From contig JAQGDQ010000287.1 of NCBI GenBank assembly GCA_030141605.1, forward strand, positions 18,501-82,500: a stretch of DNA of 64,000 nt, in the 5' to 3' direction. The position numbers and the translations under genes were made by a program. Positions within the stretch are counted from its first letter, which is position 1. The number at the start of each line of letters is the position of its first letter. This stretch comes from Tubiluchus corallicola. Taxonomy: Eukaryota > Priapulida > Priapulimorpha > Priapulimorphida > Tubiluchidae. The notes under the pieces are model-generated. The model saw nothing but the letters and a program-made list of their open reading frames with translations. It was not told where the DNA came from and ran no database searches. This document shows positions 11,154-22,781 of the stretch, one piece after another.

Positions 11154-13362
11154 AGCGTTAGACACTAGAGTTTCCAGTTAGCAATTCAAGGTGAATTATT
11201 TGTATACAGAACCATTGCAGAGGTTGCAATTAGCTCTCGTATGTAGAATACTAACATAAGATTATGATCATATACATAGTGGTTAAATGTAATCAGACTT
11301 GTCTTATTATCAAATGGAATTGACTTCATGTACTTGTATATATAACGTCTTCTTATCTTCAGTAAACGTCCTTCTTATTTACATCCAGCTGTTTGGTCTA
11401 CATAGCGTTATTGTACACACCCTATACATCTGTCATCATGAGCCATAAGTAATCGCAAAACATGCAAAGCAATAAATTTTAACATGTACCCTAACTCTCA
11501 AATTTTGAATTATTAACTTGTTAGTTGTTACAAACCATAAATGATAGTGCACTGTACTACATTGCACGGTACTGCACTGTACTGAATTGCATTGTTTCGC
11601 AGGAAAATGGATAAATCTTAACTGCTTATATCTGCAAATAGCAAAACTTTATTCCATAATAAATCTACATGCGTATGCTCTGTCTTTTCTATGTGGCTCC
11701 ATCTAAGTATTGGCATAGCTAGTAAAGTACTGTTGCATGTATAACCTTTTTACCTTTGGTAGCTTAATTATGCCATAGTAAATTTATATAAATTTCCCAA
11801 TTCTTTTAACACAAGAATGTATTATTAATCCATAACAAATATGTAAGTGGATTGTCTGAGGTTTATAGGTTGCCTAAATTCGTGTAAAATAAAATTCTTG
11901 CTGTTTTCTATTTTTGCTTCAATGTCTTCAACTTGAATGGCATGACTTATGAACTGCGATGATAATAATAGGTGTAATAATTTATTTAAAGCATTATTAT
12001 ATTGCTGTAGCAGTAGTTAGAGGTCGTCCTTTGCCTTCAGTACAATTAATTGTACTGTCAATGCTGGAGTACGTGACTCACGGTGATGCTTGAAACTTGA
12101 AGTGGGCAGCCAGTATGTAAATGTTTCATAGTTTTGTGGACAGGGAGCGTATTCTGCAGGCACTCCATTTTTCAAGTGTACTATTACAGTACAGAATTGT
12201 GTACAATTTCATTTTTCATGTATAATTTTGGTGTGACGTGAAGTCAAAGCAATTTGTTCAGCAGGCTAAACAGGTCTAGACTCTAAAATCAGTTGATACC
12301 TATTGGCCAAAACAAAGTAGTCCTTTTAAAAAACTGTTTTTACACATTTTTTTTCAATTCAGCACATGCAGGACCGTTAGTACCTTTCTTAATCTCAATC
12401 TTTTTTATTTCTCTTGTCATATACATACAGCAATAATACAATTAATTTGAAAAAAAAATTGAGAAGGAATGGCGACAGACCAATTGGTCATCTAGTCAGC
12501 TACCCTATGGTTAGTGATGAACATTTTTAAAAGCGCTGTGCTACAGTGTATTAGTGTTAGTACTGCTTGTAGTTAGGATTTAATTCTTACATATGACATT
12601 AAATTGATATGTTTATAACGTGTTATATATAACATATTAAAACAACTCATACGCAGGAATAAAAAGTGTATAATAAAAAATCAAACAAGAACTGAAAATA
12701 AAAATCTGACAACGGAAACATAAGAAAAATGGCAACTGAAATATACTTCATAATGACACAAGCATAATTTTTGACAGTCATAAAAATAAATTATCATGCA
12801 AATAATGGAACTGAAAATCAGGTGTATTTATATAGTGGTATATTGAAGTATATTAAATTGGGCGTTAATTTTCATGCACAGGTATACAGAAATTATAATT
12901 TACGTAACAAAAAATCATGCTGGAAAAAAACAGCCGGAATCCAAAAATTACATTGCAAACAATATTGTAGGTTGTGTGTTATAGTCGTGCATAAGCAAGC
13001 GAATGTATAATGGAGCCGTTAAAAAATTACAGAGCGATTTTTGATGATCAGAGTTAAAATAATTAGGCAGATATTTAAAGCGCAAAAAATATTTGGATTA
13101 CGGCATGAGGAGATTGACAATTGGAGTCATGACTTCAAAATATAAATATTCTAAACTTTGCAAACTTGAAATTGATCTACAGGAAATAAATATCTATAGA
13201 AAATAAACAAATTAAATATTGAAATTAATTGAACCTGCTATAACAGTAGTTGCTCTTGCGTGCAGTTAGACAAAATTATTATAGTGGGCAAAAGAAATAA
13301 AAGCTGTTGGAAAAATACTGTAAGCCTGCATATAGTTAATCTCGGTAAAAAGTTTGCAAGAG
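11154..13362. other. Gene-poor interval
   Basis: AT-rich, no exon recognised. Around 11335-11400 a TATATATAAC box followed by CAGTAAACGTCC resembles the promoter and R region of an LTR, but no boundaries could be set. The part next to 13362 may be the 3' untranslated tail of the LINE fragment that follows. Confidence 0.4.
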
Positions 13363-13825
13363 TTAATATTCATGTAATTTACTTAAGTGACAGATACTAG
13401 TTGATTGCTTAAGATCGTCCGAAAGAGTATTCCATAGAATTGTATCATTGTATTTTACAGTTTGCCGATCTTTTGTTGTGTTAAATCTTTCCTGAAAATA
13501 ATTTTGTGTGGTAGTTGCTCTAGTAGAATATTGGTGAACGTCACTAATCTTTCTGAAATAATTGCTGTATAACTTAGGTAGAATGCCCTTTTTATAATTG
13601 AACAGGAATTTCGCTAACTCAAGTTTATAAATTTTATTTATTTTTAATAATTGCAAAGCATAAGAAGGTGTAGCCTGATCTCGGCACCCAGCAAAAGTCA
13701 TTGTTTCGATAATTTTGTTATGTGCTGCTGTAATTGGTTTCCGAACAGATTTTTTTACTGTGCCCCACGACAAGATACAATAGTCAAAATGTGGGTAGAC
13801 AATGGTATATAGGCTACACTTTAAG
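13363..13825 (-). mobile_element. 5'-truncated LINE fragment (end of reverse transcriptase)
   Basis: The minus-strand frame reads YTIVYPHFDYCILSWGT, then HNKIIETMTFAGCRDQATPS, then KLELAKFLFNYKKGILPKL and a tail ending in a stop. This is the usual C-terminal region of CR1/L2/jockey-like polyproteins, after the catalytic Asp pair. Only about 150 residues remain, with the frame intact, so it is 5'-truncated as LINEs often are. Its recognisable part starts within a few bases of the sphingomyelinase stop codon, so it provides most of the 3' flank of that gene. Confidence 0.75.
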
Positions 13826-14889
13826 CTATTCTGGAAACTGGAAAATGCCGATAACTGCATAGTGATCAGCCAAATCAGAAATTTCTTCCGTCACGATGCA
13901 TTCGTGAGAGTCTGGCCATACATACCCAATTTCACCAATTTGAGATCTCCAGCATATCCTAAATGGCTGTTTGCTTTGTGGCTTTACGACGTACTGCTCA
14001 GCGTGTAGAGGCTTCTGGTAATCAATTCTTGGTAGAACGTAATCAATGTACTCTGCTTTTCTAAAATTGGAAAAGAGTTGTAACGAAAGAATGTGATTGG
14101 TGCTTGGATCCCAGGTGGGATATTGCTCACTGACCACAGGTGGAACAGCAAGCATCAGTAAGCTAAGCATTTGCAAGACATGATCCCTGTCATGTATGAA
14201 GTCCATGTTGAAGTCTGCAGCCATTATGACTGGCTCATCAGCTGGAATATTAAGATCGCTTATAAACGTATTCCACTCGATCGCTTGCAATCTCCTTAGT
14301 TGGCGATACTTGTCTCGCTGCAGACAGCATCTTAAATGGGTGCCAAAGACATGATATACCTTCCTCTTATTTCCATCAGATTTCTCTATTTTAGCATACA
14401 TGACACCATTTCGTTCTTTCGCATCTCGGGATTGAAAGATTATTTCCTTCTCTTGAATAATGAGATACCTTGAGGCAATGAATATACCACCATTGTTGTC
14501 GTTCTCAGGACTGGGCCAACTAGGTTGCTGGCCAACATTAGCAGTAATATATTTGAAACCATAATAGCTAAGTAGATCCTTCATGGAGGCGCCACTGTAT
14601 TTCCAACAACCACCATAAAAGAGTTCTTGAAAAACAACTACATCCAGATGTGAATAGTCAGAAGCGAGTGTAGCGGGAATACGACATGTTCTTTCTACTT
14701 GTCCGGTGTGAGAAAATGGACCAGTTTCGTAGATGTTATACGTCATGACACTGAGTTCCGTTACTGGAGTATGAGTGATCTCTAATGGCTTTAACGGAGC
14801 CCTGCAAAGAACTCTTTTGCATAATATGTCTTCAGTTCTCACAAGTTCAAAATCAAAAACTGCGCAGTCATATCGCGAAGAATTGCATT
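13826..14889 (-). CDS. Neutral sphingomyelinase-like phosphodiesterase (DNase I fold), terminal exon, partial
   Basis: Enzymes of this family hydrolyse sphingomyelin to ceramide and phosphocholine with Mg2+. The exon encodes about 354 residues covering nearly all of the catalytic fold. Motifs in order: VMTYNIYE (metal-ligand Asn), VVFQELFYGG (metal-ligand Glu), GGIFIASRY, VFGTHLRCC (His), IMAADFNMDF (Asp and Asn), YPTWDPSTNH, EYIDYVLPR and DLADHYAVIG with the catalytic His. The set and spacing fit the bacterial-type SMase C group better than DNase I or inositol phosphatases. An upstream Met at 14923 is probably not the start: TATTTTCCTTTCAG (AG at 14891-14890) is a strong 3' splice site, so the exon begins at 14889 and a signal peptide or N-terminal exon lies further right. 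That exon was not found. The stop is followed at once by a LINE fragment. Confidence 0.82.
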
Positions 14890-15133
14890 CTGAAAGGAAA
14901 ATAAATTGTGATAGCCCTCTCAAGTTGTAGAATTGAAGTTTTTCATTTGTAGAATTTTTGATGGTACATGCATCTCAGTGACTATAGATTAAAATATCTC
15001 TGCGTTTTTATGGATTATTTTATCTTAATCAGCAGCTTTCAATAAGCACAGATTGGGCAAAGGTTATGGGGCGTCCAAACAACTTCAAAAACTGTGAACG
15101 AAGAGAAGATTGAGAACGAAAACCAAACTTCGT

Positions 15134-16270
15134 TTTTTACTACATTAATCTTATTTCAGTTGTTCTTTACAACAGCAATGTTGTTTCAGTTGTTTTTTTA
15201 CAACAGCAATGTTTTTTCAGCTGTTCTTTACTACACCAATGTTATTTCAGTTGTCCTTTACAACAGCAATATTATTTCAGTTGTTTTTACTACAGCAATG
15301 TTATTTCAGTTGTTTTTACAACAGCAATGTTATTTCAGTTGTTTTTACTACAGCAATGTTATTTCAGTTGTTTTTACTACGCCAATGTTATTTCAGTTGT
15401 TTTTACAACAGCAATGTTATTTCAGCTGTTCTTTACAACGGCAATGTTATTTCAGTTATTCTTTACAACAGCAATGTTATTTTAGTTGTTCTTTAAAACA
15501 CCAATGTTATTTCAGCTGTTCTTTACTACGCCAATGTTATTTCAGTTATTCTTTACAACAGCAATGTTATTTCAGCTGTTCTTTACTACACCAATGTTAT
15601 TTCAGTTATTTTTGCAACAGCAATGTTATTTCAGCTGTTCTTTACAACGGCAATGCTATTTTGGTTGTTCTTTACAACAGCAATGTTATTTTAGTTGTTC
15701 TTTAAAACACCAATGTTATTTCAGCTGTTCTTTACTACACCAATGTTATTTCAGTTGTTTTTACAACAGCAATGTTATTTCAGCTGTTCTTTACAACGGC
15801 AATGTTATTTTGGTTGTTCTTTACAACAGCAATGTTATTTTAGTTGTTCTTTAAAACACCAATGTTATTTCAGCTGTTCTTTACTACGCCAATGTTATTT
15901 TAGTTATTCTTTACAACAGCAATGTTATTTCAGCTGCTCTTTACTACGCCAATGTTATTTTAGTTGTTCTTTACAACAGCAATGTTATTTCAGCTGTTCT
16001 TTACTACATCAATGCTATTTCAGTTATTTTTACAACAGCAATGTTATTTCAGCTGTTCTTTACAACAGCAATGTTTTTTCAGCTGTTCTTTACTACACCA
16101 ATGTTATTTCAGTTGTTTTTACTACAGCAATGTTGTTTCAGTTGTTCTTTACAACAACAATGTTATTTCAGCTGTTCTTTACTACAGCAATGTTATTTCA
16201 GTTGTTCTTTACAAGAACAATGTTATTTCAGTTGTTCTTTACAACAGCAATGTTATTTCCGTTATTCTTT
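15134..16270. repeat. 30-bp minisatellite, about 37 copies
   Basis: Tandem unit of about 30 bp with consensus ACAACAGCAATGTTATTTCA plus GCTGTTCTTT. Variants alternate CAACAG, CTACAC, CTACGC and AAACAC at one position and AGCTG or AGTTG or AGTTA at another. Occasional unit-length changes shift the frame, so long open frames on the plus strand (repeating CYFSCSLQQQ) are by-products. Every unit carries TTATTTCAG, a ready 3' splice-site motif on the plus strand. It lies in what should be intron or 5' flank of the sphingomyelinase gene. Confidence 0.92.
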
Positions 16271-17020
16271 ATGCTCTGCATTGTATGGTGCTCACGGAGA
16301 ACGCGTATAATAAACCGAACAATTTGATACCAAGCGCATATCGTAGAGCAACAAAATTTAATGTAAACTATTAGTGAGAATGGAAACTGAACAAAGTCAG
16401 CAAACGCTCCTGAGCACGCTAGCCCAGGCAACACAGTGCTTGGCAACTCGACCATATGCGCAGAATAAAAAGGGGAAGAATACAAAAAAGAAAGTTCTCA
16501 ATGAACTCCAGCCGGAGAAAGAAGAAAGAGAAGAATGCCTGGAAACGATCAATGGAGAATGCATGTGATAGAGTTTGATGGGAAGTGCACGTTTGGCTGC
16601 AAATAGACGAGAATTGTGATACCTCATGTGACACGCGAGAAATACTTTGACGACATTTAGACACAAGGGCCCAGATTTCGTGTTGTCAAATTTAGAGAAC
16701 CTTATCAAGTTTATTTATATATTACACTCCTACACGTAACTTTTTGTGGTTATATCGATTTAGTTTTGCACATTGGTACAATTCTGCCTTATACCCGGTC
16801 CGAGGCACCTAGCTAGAATCTACGTTCTTTTTTAGTTCAGGAAACACTCATGTTAACTGATCTGTATCTGTTGGCTCTTTATGTACATAACAGAATTTGC
16901 CAGTATTAACAAGATAGACAAGACAACATTTATTTACCGTCGCTCGTTTAACAGATAACACTAACACTATTGGCTATTTAGTTGTCAACGCACAAACAAC
17001 GAATAACATGTAGGTTATAT
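16271..17020. other. No gene recognised
   Basis: Contains a 64-codon plus-strand frame at 16374-16568 (Gln/Glu/Lys-rich, with AQNKKGKNTKKK) without recognisable homology. No sphingomyelinase exon was found here. Confidence 0.35.
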
Positions 17021-17024
17021 GCCA

Positions 17025-17095
17025 TGACGTTGGTAGCCGCTAGTCTCGAACTCAAATTGTACTCCGAAATTTAAACTACTTGGCCACCCAGTGCA
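17025..17095 (-). mobile_element. tRNA-derived SINE head or tRNA pseudogene
   Basis: On the minus strand GGTGGCCAAGTAGTTTAAA fits a pol III A box and GAGTTCGAGAC (17053 to 17043) fits a B box at normal spacing. The stems do not close as a full cloverleaf, so a SINE or tRNA relic is more likely than a functional tRNA. Confidence 0.5.
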
Positions 17096-18379
17096 GGACT
17101 AGCAACATGTGAATTTTCCACATAGTTTTCCTTTAAATTTATCCTTAACAGACAGCTTTGGGCGCCGGCAGAGGACAAATAGGAGTACTTGTCTCCTCTG
17201 CTTTGGATTGTTGAGCTCGTTGTAGACATTAGACGTTGCAAACGACTTCGTTATATTTTAGATACACAACTATAAGCAAGTATAATATTGGCAAAATCAC
17301 TGATTGTTTCACACAGAATAGATAGAGAATGTCCGTATAATCTCAAAATGCATTCTGACTGCTTAACTTTCTCATGAGATTTGTAAAACGGGTAATTTAT
17401 TCTTTTCACTTACCCAGCCAGAATTCCGGTATACATTCAACTTCATATAAATTTGACAACAAAATAACAATGAACACTAAAAACATGGCGTATAAACTAA
17501 ATATATAATGTGTTTTACTTTACACTTATAACTATCAGTAGGCTACTTAGTTCTACTTAAACATAGCTATTTATACACATATTACACAGGTTACTCGTTA
17601 GTTAAACAACAAATGTGCGCAGAACTTGAAGGATTTAAAACCGCGTTTAGATTCGACTAATGTTTGCTACCAACGTTGATGTTGTCGAGGACTACGCCAT
17701 TGTGGTGCTTCTCCAGTAACAGTGTTTATTCATGTTTGCATGGATCTGCCCTAGCAAACCTGTTTCATAGTATACATTTAATTCTATGCAAAAGTTAAAG
17801 TATCTAATTTACCTAAACTAGTTTTGGATTTATGTGCAATTAGCTGTGTAACCACCCGCATATAAGTTTCCTTCTGAGAAGGTACATATAGTTGTAATAT
17901 TGCCAGAATTTTGCTAGCTTGCTTGGGGTGACATTGCGTCGCGTCACTGCAGTCTTCATTATCGAGGATTGTCTAGGGCAAGAACTAAGTATATAATTGT
18001 TGGTTAATTGCATCTAGTCTCATAACGTTGCAATGACTAATTGCACTAAAAGTTAAACAGCCCCACAAAATAAAGCAAAATTGTTCTCAAAAGTGGTAGA
18101 TCAAAATGACTGACCGACATGGTAAGATAGCTCATGGGATAGTGATAAGACTAATTATCAGATGCAGCAACCAGCGTAGGTGAAAATGTTCACATTTAAC
18201 TTTTATAACGTAGCTTTAGCTGTATTTAATCATAACATTTCCATTAGTCATGTAATTGTTGTCTTTCTATCTAATATCAATCATTGTAAATATCATATAC
18301 ATTTTCCACCTCACGGAATGCCGCAATAAACGTTACTAGGGTTTTCAGTCGCCCATTAATCGCTTTCCCACAAATATCA
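17096..18379. other. No gene recognised
   Basis: AT-rich DNA between the SINE relic and the LINE. No exon, repeat array or RNA gene could be supported. Confidence 0.4.
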
Positions 18380-21300
18380 CCAACAGCTGAAGATAAAAGA
18401 AAAAGTAGCGAAGACACTGATACAGTACATGATACAAATGAAATTGAGCATGATATTATGAAATGTGATAATCTTGATGGGATAGATAGTACAAAGGATA
18501 GAGCAGAAACGTGGAACAGTGATAGAACAGACATTGTAAAATATTATTCCGAATGATGTCTTCGAGATGATGCAATGCTCAAACTGTACCTGTTGGATTC
18601 ATAACAAATGTGCAAAATTACCTGGATATTGTCAGCTTATCAACTAGAATTGCTTAAGGCAAAGAACAGAAAATTTTTCTATCAAGATGGTGCGGTCAAA
18701 AAGTAGGAACTAGACAAGATCGCTAGCAACAATGCCTGGTGAGTATAGCGAACTGCAATAAACCAAAACAATTGATAAGCTAAACTATTAATTAAAGGAA
18801 AAAGATGAGTTGACAGAATATCTATCCAAGGAACTTCGCAAATTGCAAAACGAATTAATAATTCTTTCGCAACATAACATTGATCTAGGTAAAAAAACAG
18901 GTGAATAACAGAAAAGGTGTTGAGCCAACAAAACGCTTGTGGATTGTAGAGGAAGACTAAGCAGAAGCAAAAAAAAACAGATTAAGGACCATAATAGGTC
19001 TAGTAAAAGAGAAACGAACAAATTGAAGCGGAAATGCAGCAAATATAAAGGAATACAAGAAAAGAAGGTACGTGTCTCAAGCACTTGAAAATAGAACTTT
19101 TTCAAATATGAACAAGTATGTGTATGTGAGGATGACCAATGAAAAACTTGAACTTGAAAGTGCAGCTTGTAGTAAAATAACAGAACCAAGGACAAATGAT
19201 GTAGTGGAATAAATGGCGAAGTACTTAGTGAAGTGATGACGTTGAAGAAAAAGCAGAAGCCAACGACGAAACTGTTAATCCTTCTCCTAGTAGTGAGCGT
19301 GAAAAACGGGTGATGCACACTATTGCAAAAAAGTTATGCAGATACTATGCAAAAAAACTTTACTGCTGTTTTGAAGATAAGTGCTAATTTAGGCACTATT
19401 TGCTAAAAGATGAGAACATTAATCACGTGGTTTTCTCTAAGAAAAAAGCAGCTGAAAACAGATTATTGTGTCATACATCTGAGAAAGGTCTGCAGGGCGA
19501 ACGTGGGTGCAACTGCTATTTTAGATGTTATTATTTGCCAGATGAACAGAGATATCGTAGTGACAGAATTGAAAGAAATCATGAACATGTTAATTAAATG
19601 GAGTTCTGCTGAAATTTCGAGCAAGGAATTGTATGTCGAAGAGATGATAGTTGTAGATTCAGACATAGATGGTGGGTGCCTAGTTTTGAAAGAAAATTGA
19701 ATAATTACAGTGCTTAAATAGACAAAGGTTTCCCCAATGAAGATCCAGGTTCTCAAAAGGCTAAGAGTATGCTGATAAAACAAGACAAAAAAATCAGTTA
19801 GATGATCTGAGCAACAAAGGGAAGTTTTTAATGGAAAGGCTAAATCTCGTGGAAAACCACACATTTCCCAACAGGGAAACACGGAATTATGCTCTTGGAC
19901 AATATTACCCAGTAGATAGCCAGCAGATGGGGACACAGCAAAGTTTTACTTACAAAAAGCCTAAGAAAAAACAGAAAAGGTTATCAACAAAAAAGAAAAA
20001 ATACAGCAGGCTTAAAATTTTGTATATAAATATTAGAGGTATAAAATCCAAATTAGAATATTTTTGAAAGAAATTATTCGTGTACTGTTAATAGTAGTAG
20101 TTGAAACTCATCTATTTAATAATGAAGCTGTTGAACTACATGGCTATCATTCCATTTAAAACAATAGAGAACAAAGTAAAGGTGGGGTATAATACTAGCC
20201 ATACTCGATTAATTAGTTATTGTTACAGTTTGTGTCACTTCACAAAATGACTGTGGAGAATCACTGTAGGTTCTAATTAATAATATTAAAGTTAAAATTC
20301 GTACTGGTTTAATATATGCTCCGCAAGAAACGAGAACTAGTGCTAACAATTTAGAAACCACGTATGAAAAAATACAAGAGCAAGTAAAGAGGCTAAAATC
20401 GAAAATGAGAAAATTTTGTTAATCGGAGATTTTAGTACTAAAGTTGACAAAGCGATCAAAGGAATTACAAAAGAATTGTTAATAGCATGTAAAAAGATGA
20501 TAAAGCTCTTAAAAATGAAAAGTTAGTCTTATAATTAGACTTGAAAACTGTATTGAATTGTAGACAAGGTTCAAGGGAATCAAAAATCAGTTATTGATTC
20601 TTTGGTAATGAGGGATGAAGATGTGAATGCAATCGATTACATGTTAATCGATGATAAAAAAATCTATGGACCATATTACTTAAAGAAAAATGAAAATAAA
20701 ACCCAGTGTGTTTATAGTGACCATAACACTATTCTCGTTAACATTAGCTGGAATAAAGTTTATAAGAAACATGAAAAAAGGATCACGTTATGTTTTAGTA
20801 AATGAAACAAACCTTAACAGGTTTAGAAATCTCACATGAACACATGTTCTACAGTGAAAAGGAAAGTAAAGCAAAACAGTAATTTAAAGGCAGTAAAATT
20901 ACTTATGAAACAAAACAGAAAAAATTAAGCTTCTAATTAAAAAAAGGAGTTATGAGCTCTGATACCTATTGAACCGGTACTATGTGGTATTTCAATGAAT
21001 AACATTACAGATATAAAAAGTCACCCCGATACTATGTTGGGCCAGATTTACAGATGGGTACGCTGTTATATGTAGACGACATATTATCTGCTGGCAGTGC
21101 AGAACATGGTAAGCAAAGTTGTTGAGAATTTTAGAGAAATAAAAACTTCAAAAATATGACATTTAATAAAAAAAGAGTATATTTTGACTAATATGACAAA
21201 AAACAAACAAAATACAAAAGAATGAGTGCTGAATGTAAAGAATGGACAAATAAAAAACTAATGAATATAAATAATATCTGGGTCATTGGTTTTATGCTAA

Positions 21301-22140
21301 AAATAATTATCATCCGTCGTTTGAAAAAAGGAGAGAGAAAAGGAAATTTATAAAATCTGAGGTGTTGGCTATTGGTAGTGAAACAAAAATAGGTTTTTCT
21401 GTAATAGCAGTACGTTTAATGTTATACGAAAATATGGTCGTTTCATCTATAAAAAATAATAACTAACCTCATTCACACAGAAGTAGATATGTTAGAGAAT
21501 ATTCAGAGAGACGCATTATCAAAAGTCTTGTGCCAAAAAAGTAGTGCGCCATATAGGGGCATGCTAGCTGAAACACAGACATGGCCTATATGTTGTGTAG
21601 AATAGAATATAAAAAATTAATGTACTATCACTTATTAATGAATTCAAATGATGAAAGTTGGATAAGCACTTTCTAAGAGTAGTTTTATAAGTAACAATTT
21701 TAACAAAATTAATGTTGGTATTAGAAGTTATAGATAGTGATTAAATACATAATTGACCTAAGTGTAGATGACATAAATTCAGTCAAAAGGTCTAAATGAA
21801 AGAAGTACATAAAAACTGAAATTAATTTGTTTGTCAAAAATGAACTTAAAATTAAAACCGAGAACATGAAAAAATTAAGATTTTTAGACAACAACAGTTT
21901 TCAAAGACAAAACAATGTTTTAAAATGTTGTTTAGACGAGATGAAAGAAATTATGGCGATAAGGTTAAACATGATTGATCTAAAAGGAAATTTTTAAAAT
22001 TTGTATAAAGAAGATTAATTTTGAAAAGCTCATTTTGTCATTTTGCAGATGATACTACAGAACGTATGTTTGAATGTAGGTCAATATACGGGATTATCTG
22101 TGGAAGACATTAGTGATACCGGCATGAAAAGTTCGATGGT
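18380..22140 (+). mobile_element. Decayed LINE with PHD-like finger, CCCH finger, AP endonuclease and reverse transcriptase
   Basis: About 3.8 kb of plus-strand sequence reads, across many stops and frameshifts, as one non-LTR retrotransposon. In order: a PHD-like Cys/His segment MMQCSNCTCWIHNKCAKLPG (about 18565-18625); a coiled-coil DELTEYLSKELRKLQNELI (about 18805); a CCCH zinc finger C-x8-C-x5-C-x3-H (about 19335-19403, with one internal stop); AP-endonuclease landmarks LKILYINIRGIKSKLE (about 20008), VETHLFN (about 20100), LIGDFSTKV (about 20420) and AIDYMLID with SDHNTILVNISW (20630-20760); the reverse transcriptase core LLYVDDILSAG (about 21062-21095); and a C-terminal ADDTTERMFECRSIYG segment (22047-22095). 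It ends about 640 bp before the PPIL4 start codon. It cannot be active. Confidence 0.8.
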
Positions 22141-22781
22141 GCGTTACAGAGCTCTCAATCTTCGTAGCTAAAAGTGTAATGAAAGACGAGTAAACAGTAA
22201 TAGTTATTGTTGATAGGTGGAAAAGAAGAGATTTATGTGTACAAATTGAGCAAAATACGTGTTTTCGATCTTGCAAACTGGCACTTTTTATTGATGTCAG
22301 ATCGAATGCCGATTTAGTGAAGCGGATCGTGTGTATTCATGGTATTCACGGTATGAGCACCCTTTCTGTAGACTGAGTCGAGGCAAAGTATTTTGTGTAA
22401 ACAAAGTGTTATTCTTTCCTACAGGTGACACCACAGTGGAAACAGCGTGAACAGAATGTTTCGGATAGATAATTTATAAAGTTTTTGTTTCGTCTTCTGA
22501 ATTGTAAGATGTTGATGGTGTTTACTAGCAAGCAGGATGAGAACGCCAACTTCCTGGACGTAGAGAGTCTGTTTTTATAGTTTAGGATAATTGTTCAGTT
22601 AGCGATTTGGTGCAGCAAGTCGTATTGACAGAATACCGACTGTTAATAAAGTGTTATTGTTTTGAATAGCCTTCTACGAATTGCAAACGCTAACGTTTTT
22701 ACTAATTAAGTAATACAAGCACCAGTTTTAGGCGTTTAATTTAGCAGGGATTAAAGCACCCGCACAGCCTAACGAGTCACG
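22141..22781 (+). other. PPIL4 upstream region
   Basis: The 640 bp between the LINE relic and the PPIL4 ATG must hold the PPIL4 promoter and 5' untranslated region. I see no convincing TATA box at a definable distance. A possible leader intron acceptor TTTCCTACAG lies near 22417-22426. Confidence 0.4.

Noticed and set aside
14890-14923. Met at 14923 as the sphingomyelinase start
   Set aside because: The codons from 14923 to 14890 read over a polypyrimidine tract and CAG acceptor; the segment is intronic.
15420-16250. CRISPR-like regular repeat-spacer pattern
   Set aside because: Units are contiguous with no unique spacers; eukaryotic minisatellite.
15094-16374. Overlapping open frames of up to 210 codons repeating CYFSCSLQQQ
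   Set aside because: They exist in all three plus frames only because the 30-bp unit lacks stops; unit-length changes break each of them.
16374-16568. 64-codon Gln/Glu/Lys-rich frame as a small gene
   Set aside because: No recognisable domain, splice context or conservation evidence.
18788-19318. 176-codon minus-strand hydrophobic frame
   Set aside because: Complement of the A-rich ORF1 region of the LINE relic; the plus strand carries the ordered domain motifs.
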